Assembly (NCBI RefSeq): GCF_026810445.1
Contig: NZ_CP113949.1
Span: forward strand, 372,001-436,000
Direction: 5' to 3'
Length of the DNA: 64,000 bases
From: Pseudomonas sp. BSw22131
Lineage (GTDB): Bacteria > Pseudomonadota > Gammaproteobacteria > Pseudomonadales > Pseudomonadaceae
Shown piece by piece: positions 8,064-17,070 of this stretch (its first letter is position 1; each line of letters opens with the position of its first letter). The position numbers and the translations under genes are program-made. The notes beneath the pieces are model-generated. The model saw only the letters and a program-made list of their open reading frames with translations, had not been told where the DNA came from and searched no databases.

Positions 8064-9398
8064 ATGATCCACATCCCGAAAGCCGAATACGCTCGTCGCC
8101 GCAAAGCCTTGATGGCGCAGATGGAGCCCAACAGCATCGCCATTCTGCCGGCGGCTGCTGTCGCGATTCGAAACAGGGATGTCGAGCATGTGTATCGCCA
8201 GGACAGTGACTTTCAATATCTGAGCGGCTTTCCCGAGCCTGAGGCCGTGATCGTGCTGATACCCGGGCGCGAGTACGGCGAATATGTGTTGTTCTGCCGT
8301 GAGCGTAATCCGGAGCGCGAACTGTGGGACGGTTTGCGCGCCGGGCAGGATGGCGCGCTACGTGAATTCGGTGCCGATGATGCGTTTCCCATCACTGACA
8401 TTGACGACATCCTGCCGGGCCTGATCGAAGGGCGCGACCGGGTGTATTCCTCGATGGGCAGTAACCCTGAATTTGATCGGCATGTCATGGAGTGGATCAA
8501 CGTCATTCGCTCCAAGGCCAATCTCGGCGCGCAACCCCCGAAGGAGTTCGTCGCGCTCGACCATTTGCTGCACGACATGCGTCTCTACAAGTCGGCGGCT
8601 GAAGTAAAGGTCATGCGCAGCGCAGCGCAAATTTCTGCCCGCGCCCATGTGCGGGCCATGCAAGCCAGCCGCGCGGGGCTTTACGAGTTCAGCCTCGAAG
8701 CAGAGCTCGATTACGAATTCCGCAAGGGCGGCGCGAAAATGCCGGCCTATGGCTCCATCGTTGCTGCGGGCCGTAATGCCTGCATCCTGCATTACCAACA
8801 GAACGACGCGTTGCTTCGGGATGGCGATCTGGTGTTGATCGACGCCGGTTGCGAGATCGATTGCTACGCCAGCGACATCACGCGCACGTTCCCGGTGAGC
8901 GGCAAGTTTTCGGTCGAGCAAAAAGCTATTTACGAGCTGGTGCTCAAGTCGCAGGAAGCAGCGTTCGAGGCCATCGGCCCCGGCAAACACTGGAATCAGG
9001 CGCACGAAGCAACTGTTCGCGTTATCACCACCGGGCTGGTCGAACTGGGGCTGTTGCAGGGCAATGTGGATGAGCTGATCACCGCAGAGGCGTACAAGCC
9101 GTTTTACATGCATCGCGCCGGGCATTGGCTGGGAATGGACGTGCACGATGTCGGTGATTACCGGGTTGGTGGCGAGTGGCGCGTGCTGGAGCCCGGGATG
9201 GCGCTGACCGTTGAGCCGGGCATTTATATCTCACCTGACAATCAGAACGTCGCCAAGAAGTGGCGCGGGATCGGCGTAAGAATTGAGGACGATGTCGTGG
9301 TGACCAAAAGTGGATGTGAAATCCTTAGCAGCGGCGTGCCCAAATCCGTCGCTGAAATCGAGGCCCTCATAGCCGCAGCACGGCTGCAAGCCGCATGA
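8064..9398 (+). CDS. pepP: Xaa-Pro aminopeptidase P
   Basis: A 444-residue metallopeptidase (M24B) that removes an N-terminal residue preceding proline. The N-terminal creatinase-like domain is followed by the pita-bread domain with the dimetal ligands in order: the two Asp in LIDAGCEIDCYASDITRTF, His in HRAGHWLGMDVHD, Glu in TVEPGIYI and Glu in IGVRIEDDV. ATG at 8064 fits homologues beginning MIHIPKAEYARRR; the frame is open further upstream but without conserved sequence. The stop overlaps ubiH by 4 nt. Confidence 0.95.
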   Translation: MIHIPKAEYARRRKALMAQMEPNSIAILPAAAVAIRNRDVEHVYRQDSDFQYLSGFPEPEAVIVLIPGREYGEYVLFCRERNPERELWDGLRAGQDGALREFGADDAFPITDIDDILPGLIEGRDRVYSSMGSNPEFDRHVMEWINVIRSKANLGAQPPKEFVALDHLLHDMRLYKSAAEVKVMRSAAQISARAHVRAMQASRAGLYEFSLEAELDYEFRKGGAKMPAYGSIVAAGRNACILHYQQNDALLRDGDLVLIDAGCEIDCYASDITRTFPVSGKFSVEQKAIYELVLKSQEAAFEAIGPGKHWNQAHEATVRVITTGLVELGLLQGNVDELITAEAYKPFYMHRAGHWLGMDVHDVGDYRVGGEWRVLEPGMALTVEPGIYISPDNQNVAKKWRGIGVRIEDDVVVTKSGCEILSSGVPKSVAEIEALIAAARLQAA

Positions 9399-10582
9399 GC
9401 CGTTTTAATCTGGCCATCGTGGGTGGCGGGCTGGTCGGCGCAAGCCTTGCGCTCGCTTTGCAGGCGGGAGCAAAGGCGCGGGGCTGGAAAATTGTGATGA
9501 TCGAGCCCTTCGCACCGGGTGACAGCTATCAGCCAAGCTATGACGCGCGCTCATCTGCGTTGTCCTTCGGTGCCCGGCAGATTTACGAACGGCTCGGCCT
9601 GTGGCAACAGATCAGCCGTCGCGCCGAGCCGATTCTGCAGATCCAGGTCTCTGACAAAGGCCGCTTCGGTGCGGCCAACCTGTCGTCAATGCAGGAAGGT
9701 GTGCCCGCCCTTGGCTACGTGGTCGAAAACGCCTGGCTCGGCCAATGCCTGTGGCAAGGGCTGGACAAAGACGTGGTCAGTTGGCGCGTGCCAGCCGAGG
9801 TCAGACACATGCAGGCGCTGCCTGATGGGTATCGACTGACGCTCAACGATGAAACCCAAATCGATTGTGATCTGGCCGTGCTGGCGGACGGCGGCCGTTC
9901 CGATCTTCGGGAGCAACTGGGCATCGGCATTCGCACCACGCCTTATGACCAAAGCGCGCTGATCGCGAATATCACGCCGGGTGAGCTACATCGCGGTCAA
10001 GCCTTTGAGCGCTTTACCGAGCAAGGCCCGATGGCGTTGCTGCCGCTGCCGGATAATCGTTGCGCGCTGGTCTGGACTCGACAGGGCAATGACACACAAC
10101 GGTTGCTGGCCCTCGACGATCGTCAGTTTCTCGCTGAGCTGCAAGGCGTTTTCGGCTATCGCCTGGGCGCGCTCAAGCAGGTCGGCGTGCGTCATGTTTA
10201 TCCGCTTAATCTGGTGGAGGCCGAAGAACAGGTGCGCTCGCATCTGGCCGTCCTCGGCAACGCTGCGCACAGCCTGCACCCGATTGCCGGGCAGGGTTTC
10301 AACCTGTCGTTACGCGACGCGGCCTCGTTGGCCGAGGTGCTGTTGGCCAGTGATAAAGAGCCGGGAGATCTGGCGACGTTGCAGTCTTACGCGCAACGCC
10401 AACGAATGGACCAGACGCTCACAGTGGGTTTTTCCGATCAGGTTACTCGCCTGTTTGGCAGCGATCAGCCGGTGATCACGACAGGCCGCAATATCGGCTT
10501 GCTGGGCCTGGATTTGCTGCCTTCGGCCAAGCGCTGGTTCGCCCGGCAGGCGATGGGTCTGGGCACACGCTCCGATGTCTAA
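9395..10582 (+). CDS. ubiH: 2-octaprenyl-6-methoxyphenyl hydroxylase UbiH
   Basis: A 395-residue FAD-dependent monooxygenase of the UbiH/COQ6 family, hydroxylating the ring in ubiquinone biosynthesis. It has the dinucleotide-binding VGGGLVGASLALAL, the ADGGRSDLREQLG motif, and the second FAD-binding GNAAHSLHPIAGQGFNLSLRDA. It is coupled to pepP (ATGA overlap) and followed 40 bp later by a second hydroxylase of the same family, the usual gammaproteobacterial order. Confidence 0.93.
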   Translation: MSRFNLAIVGGGLVGASLALALQAGAKARGWKIVMIEPFAPGDSYQPSYDARSSALSFGARQIYERLGLWQQISRRAEPILQIQVSDKGRFGAANLSSMQEGVPALGYVVENAWLGQCLWQGLDKDVVSWRVPAEVRHMQALPDGYRLTLNDETQIDCDLAVLADGGRSDLREQLGIGIRTTPYDQSALIANITPGELHRGQAFERFTEQGPMALLPLPDNRCALVWTRQGNDTQRLLALDDRQFLAELQGVFGYRLGALKQVGVRHVYPLNLVEAEEQVRSHLAVLGNAAHSLHPIAGQGFNLSLRDAASLAEVLLASDKEPGDLATLQSYAQRQRMDQTLTVGFSDQVTRLFGSDQPVITTGRNIGLLGLDLLPSAKRWFARQAMGLGTRSDV

Positions 10583-10622
10583 TTTTTCGTGGCTGCGGCC
10601 ACCAGCGAGAACGATTTAAAGC

Positions 10623-11843
10623 ATGGAAACGCGCGCAGATCTGCTGATTGTCGGGGCTGGAATGGTGGGCAGCGCGCTTGCGCTGGCGCTGCAGAACAGT
10701 GGCCTGAATATCCTGGTGGTCGACGGCAGCCCGTTGAGCGTCGGCCCGTTCGATGCAAAAGCCACGTTTGAGCCGCGCGTGAGCGCTGTGTCTGCGGCGA
10801 GTCAGCGCATCCTTCAACGCCTGAATGTCTGGGACGGCATCGTATCCCGCCGAGCCAGTCCTTATGGCGATATGGAAGTCTGGGATGGCAGCGGCACCGG
10901 GCATGTGCATTTTTCCGCGTCCAGTGTGCATGCCGACGTGCTCGGGCATATCGTCGAGAACCGCGTGATCCAGGACGCTTTGGTCGAGCGCCTGCATGAT
11001 TGTGATGTCGGTCTGTTAGCGAACGCACGGCTGGAACAGATGCGCCGCTCTGGCGATGACTGGCTGCTGACACTGGCCGATGGCCGCAAGCTAAGATCGC
11101 CATTGGTGGTGGCAGCCGATGGCGCCAACTCGGCAGTTCGCCGGCTGACGGGCACTGAGACGCGTGAATGGGACTACTTGCATCACGCTATCGTGACCAG
11201 CGTGCGTACGACCAACTCCCACAAGAAAACGGCTTGGCAACGCTTTACGGATGACGGCCCTTTGGCGTTTTTGCCGCTGGAGCGTGAAGGCGAGCACTGG
11301 TGTTCCATCGTCTGGTCAGTGACGCCTGCTGAGGCCGAGCGTTTGATAGCGCTGGAGGATGAGCCGTTCTGTCTTGAGCTGGAGCGGGCCTTCGAAGGCC
11401 GGCTTGGGTCGGTGGTCGCCGCGGATTCGCGGCTGTGCGTGCCGCTGCGTCAACGCCATGCCAAGCGTTATGTGGCTGAAGGGCTGGTGCTGATCGGCGA
11501 TGCCGCGCACACCATCCATCCGCTGGCGGGTCAGGGAGTCAACCTGGGTTTTCTGGACGCGGCCGTTCTGGCTGAAGTCCTGCAACACGCGGCCCAACGC
11601 GGCGAGCGCCTGGCGGATGAGCGCGTGTTGAGCCGTTACGAGCGCCGTCGCATGCCGCACAACCTGGCGTTGATGGCCGCAATGGAAGGGTTTGAGCGTC
11701 TGTTCCAGGCCAATCCGCTGCCACTTCGCTGGTTACGCAATACCGGTTTGAAGATGGTCGATAAGTCGTCTGAAGCCAAAGCGCTGTTCGTGCGTCAGGC
11801 GATGGGGCTGACGGGCGATTTGCCTGAACTTGCTCGGCTTTGA
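10623..11843 (+). CDS. ubiI: UbiI/VisC-type FAD-dependent ubiquinone hydroxylase
   Basis: A 406-residue paralogue of the upstream UbiH, with VGAGMVGSALALALQ, AADGANSAVRRLTG and GDAAHTIHPLAGQGVNLGFLDA. By synteny with P. aeruginosa this is the VisC/UbiI-type enzyme that introduces the C5 hydroxyl of ubiquinone. The family alone cannot separate UbiI from UbiF, and the assignment rests on gene order. No strong ribosome site precedes the ATG, so it probably depends on the upstream transcript. Confidence 0.85.
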   Translation: METRADLLIVGAGMVGSALALALQNSGLNILVVDGSPLSVGPFDAKATFEPRVSAVSAASQRILQRLNVWDGIVSRRASPYGDMEVWDGSGTGHVHFSASSVHADVLGHIVENRVIQDALVERLHDCDVGLLANARLEQMRRSGDDWLLTLADGRKLRSPLVVAADGANSAVRRLTGTETREWDYLHHAIVTSVRTTNSHKKTAWQRFTDDGPLAFLPLEREGEHWCSIVWSVTPAEAERLIALEDEPFCLELERAFEGRLGSVVAADSRLCVPLRQRHAKRYVAEGLVLIGDAAHTIHPLAGQGVNLGFLDAAVLAEVLQHAAQRGERLADERVLSRYERRRMPHNLALMAAMEGFERLFQANPLPLRWLRNTGLKMVDKSSEAKALFVRQAMGLTGDLPELARL

Positions 11844-11902
11844 CCGCTGGGGCCAGCTCAGATCATTGGTTTGAGGGCTGCTCGTTCGCTTCTGCAGCAA
11901 TT

Positions 11903-11982
11903 CTGTGGAGCCAACTTGTGGGCGAGACGGCTTCAGGGGTTGAATCAATCCCAACGTCTCGCGAATGAATTCGCGCCTACAG
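11903..11982. repeat. REP-like inverted pair
   Basis: The 274-bp gap between ubiI and the iron-binding protein holds two oppositely oriented Pseudomonas REP-like units: CTGTGGAGCCAACTTGTGGG and, inverted, TCGCGAATGAATTCGCGCC ending CTACAG. The unit at 38818 carries the same GCGAATTCATTCGCGAGA core. The rest of the gap shows no gene and probably contains the promoter of the downstream gene. Confidence 0.75.
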
Positions 11983-12117
11983 AGGGAAGAGTGTTCCGGA
12001 AAACGCCCTAGCGCTGCCTCGCCGCAACATCTCGTAACGCCTCCGGGCCAAGTTCGGTTGAGATGGCAAATGTGATTCACTACCATTTCGCCTCAATTCG
12101 CAACTACGAGACCTACC

Positions 12118-13119
12118 ATGCAGGCGAGCAAGCGTTTTCTGGCTGCCTTGACACTGACATTGCTCGGCAGTACCGCCCAGGCCGCCGACGAAGTGGTGGT
12201 CTACTCATCACGCATCGACGAGCTGATCAAGCCTGTCTTCGATGCCTACACCGCCAAGACCGGTGTGAAAATCAAGTTCATCACAGACAAAGAAGCCCCG
12301 CTGATGCAGCGCATCAAGGCCGAGGGCGAAAACGCGACAGCCGATCTGCTGCTCACCGTAGACGCTGGTAATCTCTGGCAAGCCGAACAAATGGGCATCC
12401 TCCAGCCCTTTACCTCTCCGGTCATCGACGCAAATATCCCGCCGCAATATCGCTCTTCCAGCCACAGCTGGACCGGTCTGAGCTTGCGTGCACGGACCAT
12501 TGCCTACTCGACTAGCCGCGTTAAGCCTGCCGAGCTGACCACTTACGAAGCCCTGGCTGATAAGCAGTGGGAAGGCCGTTTGTGCCTGCGCACAGCGAAG
12601 AAAGTCTACAACCAGTCACTGACCGCCACATTGATCGAAACCCATGGCGCCGAGGCGTCTGAAAAAATCCTCAAGGGTTGGGTCAATAACCTCTCCACCG
12701 ACGTCTTCTCCGACGACATTGCGGTGCTCGAAGCGATCAACGCCGGGCAGTGCGACGCCGGTATCGTCAACACCTACTATTTCGGGCGTCTGCATAAGCA
12801 AAACCCAGATCTGGCAGTGCGGCTGTTCTGGCCCAATCAATCGGACCGTGGTGTCCACGTGAACCTGTCCGGTATTGGCCTGACCAAGTACGCGCCGCAT
12901 CCTGAGGCCGCCAAGGCATTGGTGGAATGGATGACCGGTGCCGACGCGCAGAAGATTTTCTCTGGTATCAACCAAGAGTTCCCGGCCAACCCGGCAGTCC
13001 CGCCCTCCGAAGAAGTTGCTAGCTGGGGCAAGTTCAAAGCTGACACCATCCCGGTCGAAGTGGCGGGCAAACGCCAGGCCGAGGCCATTCGGATGATGGA
13101 TCGGGCGGGCTGGAACTGA
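12118..13119 (+). CDS. Fe(3+) ABC transporter substrate-binding protein
   Basis: A 333-residue periplasmic ferric-ion binding protein of the FbpA/HitA type. A Sec signal peptide ends STAQA-ADE at about residue 22. The mature part starts with [24 protein letters not shown], the usual first strand of this class. A Tyr-Tyr pair in NTYYFGR fits the conserved iron-coordinating tyrosines of FbpA. The permease gene follows after a REP pair. No ATPase gene is adjacent, as in P. aeruginosa, so the ATP-hydrolysing subunit must be encoded elsewhere. I saw no clear Fur box. Confidence 0.9.
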   Translation: MQASKRFLAALTLTLLGSTAQAADEVVVYSSRIDELIKPVFDAYTAKTGVKIKFITDKEAPLMQRIKAEGENATADLLLTVDAGNLWQAEQMGILQPFTSPVIDANIPPQYRSSSHSWTGLSLRARTIAYSTSRVKPAELTTYEALADKQWEGRLCLRTAKKVYNQSLTATLIETHGAEASEKILKGWVNNLSTDVFSDDIAVLEAINAGQCDAGIVNTYYFGRLHKQNPDLAVRLFWPNQSDRGVHVNLSGIGLTKYAPHPEAAKALVEWMTGADAQKIFSGINQEFPANPAVPPSEEVASWGKFKADTIPVEVAGKRQAEAIRMMDRAGWN

Positions 13120-13137
13120 GTAAACGCCGCCGATTGC

Positions 13138-13226
13138 TGTAGGAGCGCGCTTGCCCGCGATTGAGGATTGTCAGGCGATGTATTCGTTTCTGACACGACC
13201 CATCGCGTGCAAGCGCGCTCCTGCAG
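13138..13226. repeat. REP inverted pair between the iron-transport genes
   Basis: Two REP units face each other: TGTAGGAGCGCGCTTGCCCG and, inverted, GCAAGCGCGCTCCTGCAG. They fill the 110-bp gap between the binding protein and the permease and can fold into a long hairpin, which may stabilise the upstream mRNA and favour more binding protein than permease. Confidence 0.85.
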
Positions 13227-13229
13227 CTT

Positions 13230-14873
13230 GTGCCCCTGCAAACCGAGAGCTTTCCCTTGGCCCATTCCGCCCAGCGCCGCTGGTATCCCCTTGTCTTGGC
13301 CATCGCCGCGCTGGTGCTGTTGCCGCTGAGCGTTTTGCTGCTGTCGTGGCAAACCGTCGATCACGAAATCTGGTCGCATTTGTGGGCAACCCAGATGCCG
13401 CGTCTGCTCGGCAATACACTGACGTTGGTGGTGGGCGTAGGGCTCGGCGTCACTCTGCTTGGCGTAAGTCTCGCGTGGCTGACCAGCTTGTGCGAGTTCC
13501 CGGGTCGGCGCTGGCTGGATTGGGCATTGATGTTGCCGTTCGCGATCCCTGCTTACGTCCTGGCATTTGTTTTCGTCGGGCTACTGGACTTCGCAGGCCC
13601 GGTACAAACGCTGATGCGCGAGTGGTTCGGCACCGGGCTTCGTCTGCCGAGGGTGCGTTCAACAGGCGGCGTCATTATCGTGCTGGTGCTGGTCTTTTAT
13701 CCCTACGTGTATCTGCTGGCGCGCACGGCGTTTCTGGCGCAGGGCAAAGGCTTGATGGAAGCGGCGCGCATGCTCGGTCAGACGCCGTTGCAGGCCTTCT
13801 GGCGTGTCGCATTGCCGATGGCGCGCCCTGCTATTGGTGCGGGAGTGGCACTTGCACTGATGGAAACACTGGCTGACTTCGGTGCAGTGGCGGTGTTCAA
13901 CTTCGACACCTTCACCACCGCCATTTACAAAACCTGGTACGGTTTTTTCAGCCTGTCGACAGCCGCCCAGCTCGCGAGCCTGCTGCTGTTGGCTGTGATG
14001 CTGGTGCTGTACGGGGAACACAGGGCGCGCGGCGCAAGCCGTCCCACCAACGAGCGGCCCCGAATCAAGGCGCTGTATCACCTGCGCGGCGTAAAAGCCT
14101 TTGCCGCAACGTTCTGGTGTGGGCTGGTGTTCACCTGTGCCTTCGCCGTGCCGATGCTGCAATTGGTGGTGTGGGTCTGGCAGCGTGGCCGGTTCGACCT
14201 CGACGAGCGCTATACAGGGCTGATTTTGCACACGCTCTATCTGGGTGGTATGGCGGCGCTGATCACGGTGAGCGTGGCGCTGATTCTGGTGTTCGCCCGC
14301 CGAATGGCCCCGACTCAAGGCATTCGCACCGGCGTCAGTCTGGCAAACATCGGATACGCGCTGCCCGGATCGGTGCTGGCCGTGTCCATCATGCTGGCGT
14401 TCAGCTATTTGGACCGTGAGCTGGTGGTGCCACTGTCGAGCTGGCTGGGAGGCGCGGGCAAACCGCTGCTGCTGGGCAGTCTTGCAGCGCTGGTGCTGGC
14501 CTATCTGGTGCGTTTCATTGCCGTCGCCTATGGGCCGCTTGAAAGCAGTCTGGCGCGCATCCGGCCGTCGCTGCCTGAGGCTGCGCGCAGTCTGGGCGTC
14601 AGTGGCCCGCGTCTGTTTTTCAAGGTGTACCTGCCATTGCTGATGCCGGGCGCCCTGAGTGCGGCATTGCTGGTGTTCGTCGATGTACTCAAAGAGATGC
14701 CTGCAACCCTGCTGATGCGTCCGTTTGGATGGGACACGCTGGCGGTACGTATTTTCGAAATGACCAGTGAGGGTGAGTGGGCAAGGGCTGCTTTGCCCGC
14801 GCTGACGCTGGTGCTCGTTGGTTTGTTACCAGTGATTGGCCTGATCAGACGTTCAGCCAGACCGATCGGCTAG
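13230..14873 (+). CDS. Iron ABC transporter permease (FbpB type)
   Basis: A 547-residue inner-membrane permease with two fused halves, each with about six transmembrane segments. Each half carries the EAA loop that contacts the ATPase: MEAARMLGQTPLQAFWRVALP in the first half and LPEAARSLGVSGPRLFFKVYLP in the second. It should import the Fe(3+) delivered by the upstream binding protein. Start is uncertain: GTG at 13230, or TTG at 13257 giving MAHSAQRRW. GAGAG precedes the TTG. Confidence 0.9.
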   Translation: MPLQTESFPLAHSAQRRWYPLVLAIAALVLLPLSVLLLSWQTVDHEIWSHLWATQMPRLLGNTLTLVVGVGLGVTLLGVSLAWLTSLCEFPGRRWLDWALMLPFAIPAYVLAFVFVGLLDFAGPVQTLMREWFGTGLRLPRVRSTGGVIIVLVLVFYPYVYLLARTAFLAQGKGLMEAARMLGQTPLQAFWRVALPMARPAIGAGVALALMETLADFGAVAVFNFDTFTTAIYKTWYGFFSLSTAAQLASLLLLAVMLVLYGEHRARGASRPTNERPRIKALYHLRGVKAFAATFWCGLVFTCAFAVPMLQLVVWVWQRGRFDLDERYTGLILHTLYLGGMAALITVSVALILVFARRMAPTQGIRTGVSLANIGYALPGSVLAVSIMLAFSYLDRELVVPLSSWLGGAGKPLLLGSLAALVLAYLVRFIAVAYGPLESSLARIRPSLPEAARSLGVSGPRLFFKVYLPLLMPGALSAALLVFVDVLKEMPATLLMRPFGWDTLAVRIFEMTSEGEWARAALPALTLVLVGLLPVIGLIRRSARPIG

Positions 14874-15028
14874 GTGCGGGGTCACAACCTTGCGGCTACA
14901 ATGCGCCGCATTCGGTGCGGTCTGTCAGACGTTTCGGCATGCTTGCAGCGGCAATAGACCCTATTTCACAGGGGGCTTGCCCAGGTTCTGGCTGTCCGCA
15001 CCCTCGCCACGCCCGGAAGGAGAAACCC

Positions 15029-16111
15029 ATGGGACAGCGTACACCGCTCTTTGACCTGCACCTCGCCCTAGGCGCGAAGCTGGTCGATTTTGGTGGTTGG
15101 GATATGCCATTGCATTACGGCTCACAAGTCGAAGAGCACCACCAGGTGCGCAAGGACTGTGGGATTTTCGACGTATCGCACATGCACATCATTGACGTAT
15201 CAGGTAGTCAGGCCAAGTGCTGGCTGCAACACCTGCTGGCGAACGACGTCGACAGGCTCAAGCACATCGCAAGCGCCCTTTACAGCGCGATGCTCGACAC
15301 CGACGGCGGGATCATCGACGACATGCTCGTCTACCTCACCGACACCGGTTACAGATTGGTGGTCAATGCGGCCACTGGTGCCAAGGATCTGGCCTGGATG
15401 CGCACTCATCTGCAGGGTTTCGACGTGCAGCTGCATCAGCGTACAGAGCTTGCGATGCTGGCGATTCAAGGCCCTCACGCGCGGCATAAAATCGCCGAGC
15501 TGGTCACGCAGGCTCGCGCTGAACTCATCCGCCAGCTCAAACCGTTCGAAGGCCGTGCCCAAGGTGACTGGTTCATCGCCCGCACCGGCTATACCGGTGA
15601 AGACGGACTTGAAATCATTCTCCCGGCCGAACAGGCACCAGGCTTTTTCAACGACATGGTGGGCGCAGGTATCTCGCCGATCGGTCTTGGCGCACGCGAT
15701 ACATTGCGTCTTGAAGCAGGAATGAACCTCTACGGGCAGGACATCGACGAAAAAGTGTCACCGTTGGTTTCTAACATGGGCTGGACGGTGGCGTGGCAAC
15801 CTGCGGACCGTGATTTCATTGGGCGCACCGCACTGGAGGCCGAGAAAACGCGAGGAGCAGCGTCGAAACTGGTCGGATTGGTGCTGGAGGAGCGCGGCGT
15901 TTTACGCGCCCATCAGGTTGTCCGGATAGCGGAAGTTGGCGAAGGAGAGATCACCAGTGGTAGTTTCTCTCCTACGCTGAGCAAGTCTATTGCGTTGGCC
16001 CGTGTTCCAATGGCGACAACCGACCGGGCCGAGGTCGAAATTCGTGGCAAGTGGTACCCGGTCCGGGTAGTCCAGCCCACGTTCGTGCGGCACGGCAAGG
16101 CCCTAATTTAA
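15029..16111 (+). CDS. gcvT: Glycine cleavage system T protein (aminomethyltransferase)
   Basis: A 360-residue T protein, which transfers the methylene group from the aminomethyl-lipoyl arm of GcvH to tetrahydrofolate. Visible features are LHYGSQVEEHHQVRKDCGIFDVSH near the N-terminus, ARTGYTGEDGLEI, GARDTLRLEAGMNLYGQDID and SNMGWTV. The ATG at 15029 has a strong GGAAGGAG; the open frame runs 84 codons further upstream without conserved residues. gcvH follows 46 bp later. I saw no convincing glycine riboswitch in the 155 bp upstream. Confidence 0.95.
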   Translation: MGQRTPLFDLHLALGAKLVDFGGWDMPLHYGSQVEEHHQVRKDCGIFDVSHMHIIDVSGSQAKCWLQHLLANDVDRLKHIASALYSAMLDTDGGIIDDMLVYLTDTGYRLVVNAATGAKDLAWMRTHLQGFDVQLHQRTELAMLAIQGPHARHKIAELVTQARAELIRQLKPFEGRAQGDWFIARTGYTGEDGLEIILPAEQAPGFFNDMVGAGISPIGLGARDTLRLEAGMNLYGQDIDEKVSPLVSNMGWTVAWQPADRDFIGRTALEAEKTRGAASKLVGLVLEERGVLRAHQVVRIAEVGEGEITSGSFSPTLSKSIALARVPMATTDRAEVEIRGKWYPVRVVQPTFVRHGKALI

Positions 16112-16157
16112 ACCCCTTGGCGGGTTTCTCCGCTGACTAGATGTAGAGGATGATTAA

Positions 16158-16541
16158 ATGAGCGATATTCCCGCCGAACTGCGTTTCGCCGAAAGCCATG
16201 AATGGGCAAAGCAAGAGGGCGATCTGATCGTTGTCGGTATCTCCGACCACGCTCAAGAGGCCCTGGGTGATGTGGTATTCGTGGAGCTGCCGGACATTGG
16301 CAAGGTCTTCGCAGCCGGTGATACCGCAGGTGTTGTCGAGTCCGTGAAGGCGGCGTCCGATATCTACTCTCCGGTGGCTGGTGAAGTCGTCGAAGTCAAC
16401 GAGGCGTTGGGCGGCGCTCCGGAAGAGCTGAACAACACTCCGTACGCTTCATGGATCTTCAAGGTCAAACCGAGCCATGCCGAGGGCGACCTGGCGAAAT
16501 TGCTGGACGCTTCCGCTTACAAGGCTGCGATTGGCGAGTAA
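16158..16541 (+). CDS. gcvH: Glycine cleavage system H protein
   Basis: A 127-residue lipoyl carrier that shuttles the aminomethyl group between the P and T proteins. The lipoylation site is Lys in [15 protein letters not shown], and the typical HEWAKQEGD and [13 protein letters not shown] are present. It is co-directional with gcvT and followed by a strong terminator, so the operon ends here. The P protein (glycine decarboxylase) gene, which often follows, is not in the window. Confidence 0.95.
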   Translation: MSDIPAELRFAESHEWAKQEGDLIVVGISDHAQEALGDVVFVELPDIGKVFAAGDTAGVVESVKAASDIYSPVAGEVVEVNEALGGAPEELNNTPYASWIFKVKPSHAEGDLAKLLDASAYKAAIGE

Positions 16542-16572
16542 CCGACCCAATCACAATCAAGCATCAAAAAAA

Positions 16573-16598
16573 ATGCCGCTCCAAGGAGCGGCATTTTT
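16573..16598 (+). terminator. Terminator after gcvTH
   Basis: A perfect stem ATGCCGCTCC/GGAGCGGCAT with a 2-nt loop and T-runs on both strands. It can also end transcription of the convergent DUF2388 gene. Confidence 0.92.
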
Positions 16599-16617
16599 GT
16601 GTCTGCAAACAGGTGAC

Positions 16618-16935
16618 TTACTGCTCGGCGACCAGGTTCTTCGCCAGAATGGCATTCGCCAGATCCATGTCCGAAGCATTCAGCCCTGGATTGTCGTTGC
16701 GAACCTGCTCCATCGCAGCTTCCAGGAATGGACCACGGATGGCGCCGTTGCTGGCAACGTAGCTGCCAGCGTCATCTTGCGCGGCGACGATCAGCTTGTG
16801 GTGCCTGAAGGTCAGGTAAGTGGAACCTGTGGTGGCGCCCGACGACAGCACGTCACGCAAAAAGCCGTCAGCCATGGCTGAACCGACCGGAAGGGAAAGC
16901 AAAGCCAGTGTGGCAACAGCGAGTTTAAGACGCAT
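16618..16935 (-). CDS. DUF2388 exported protein
   Basis: A 105-residue small secreted protein. A signal peptide (MRLKLAVATLALLSLPVGSA-MA) is followed by the DUF2388 core LSSGATTGSTYLTFRHHKLIVAAQDDAGSYVAS and a helical C-terminus. The family is largely Pseudomonas-specific, usually in several paralogues per genome, and has no established function. It is convergent with gcvH and shares the terminator. Confidence 0.87.
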   Translation of the reverse strand: MRLKLAVATLALLSLPVGSAMADGFLRDVLSSGATTGSTYLTFRHHKLIVAAQDDAGSYVASNGAIRGPFLEAAMEQVRNDNPGLNASDMDLANAILAKNLVAEQ

Positions 16936-17070
16936 GACGGGGTTACTCCGACGTTGGTTGTTCTGAAATGGTTTGATACGTCACCCCGGTCGCTAGTTCC
17001 GTAACGGCCCCGTAACACCTCAAGATGCGCTGCCGGCGAACCTCTGCCGGCAAGCGCTGTGGCGCAAAGA

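Noticed and set aside
14874..15028. Glycine riboswitch upstream of gcvT
   Set aside because: The conserved glycine-aptamer core sequences were not found in these 155 bp.
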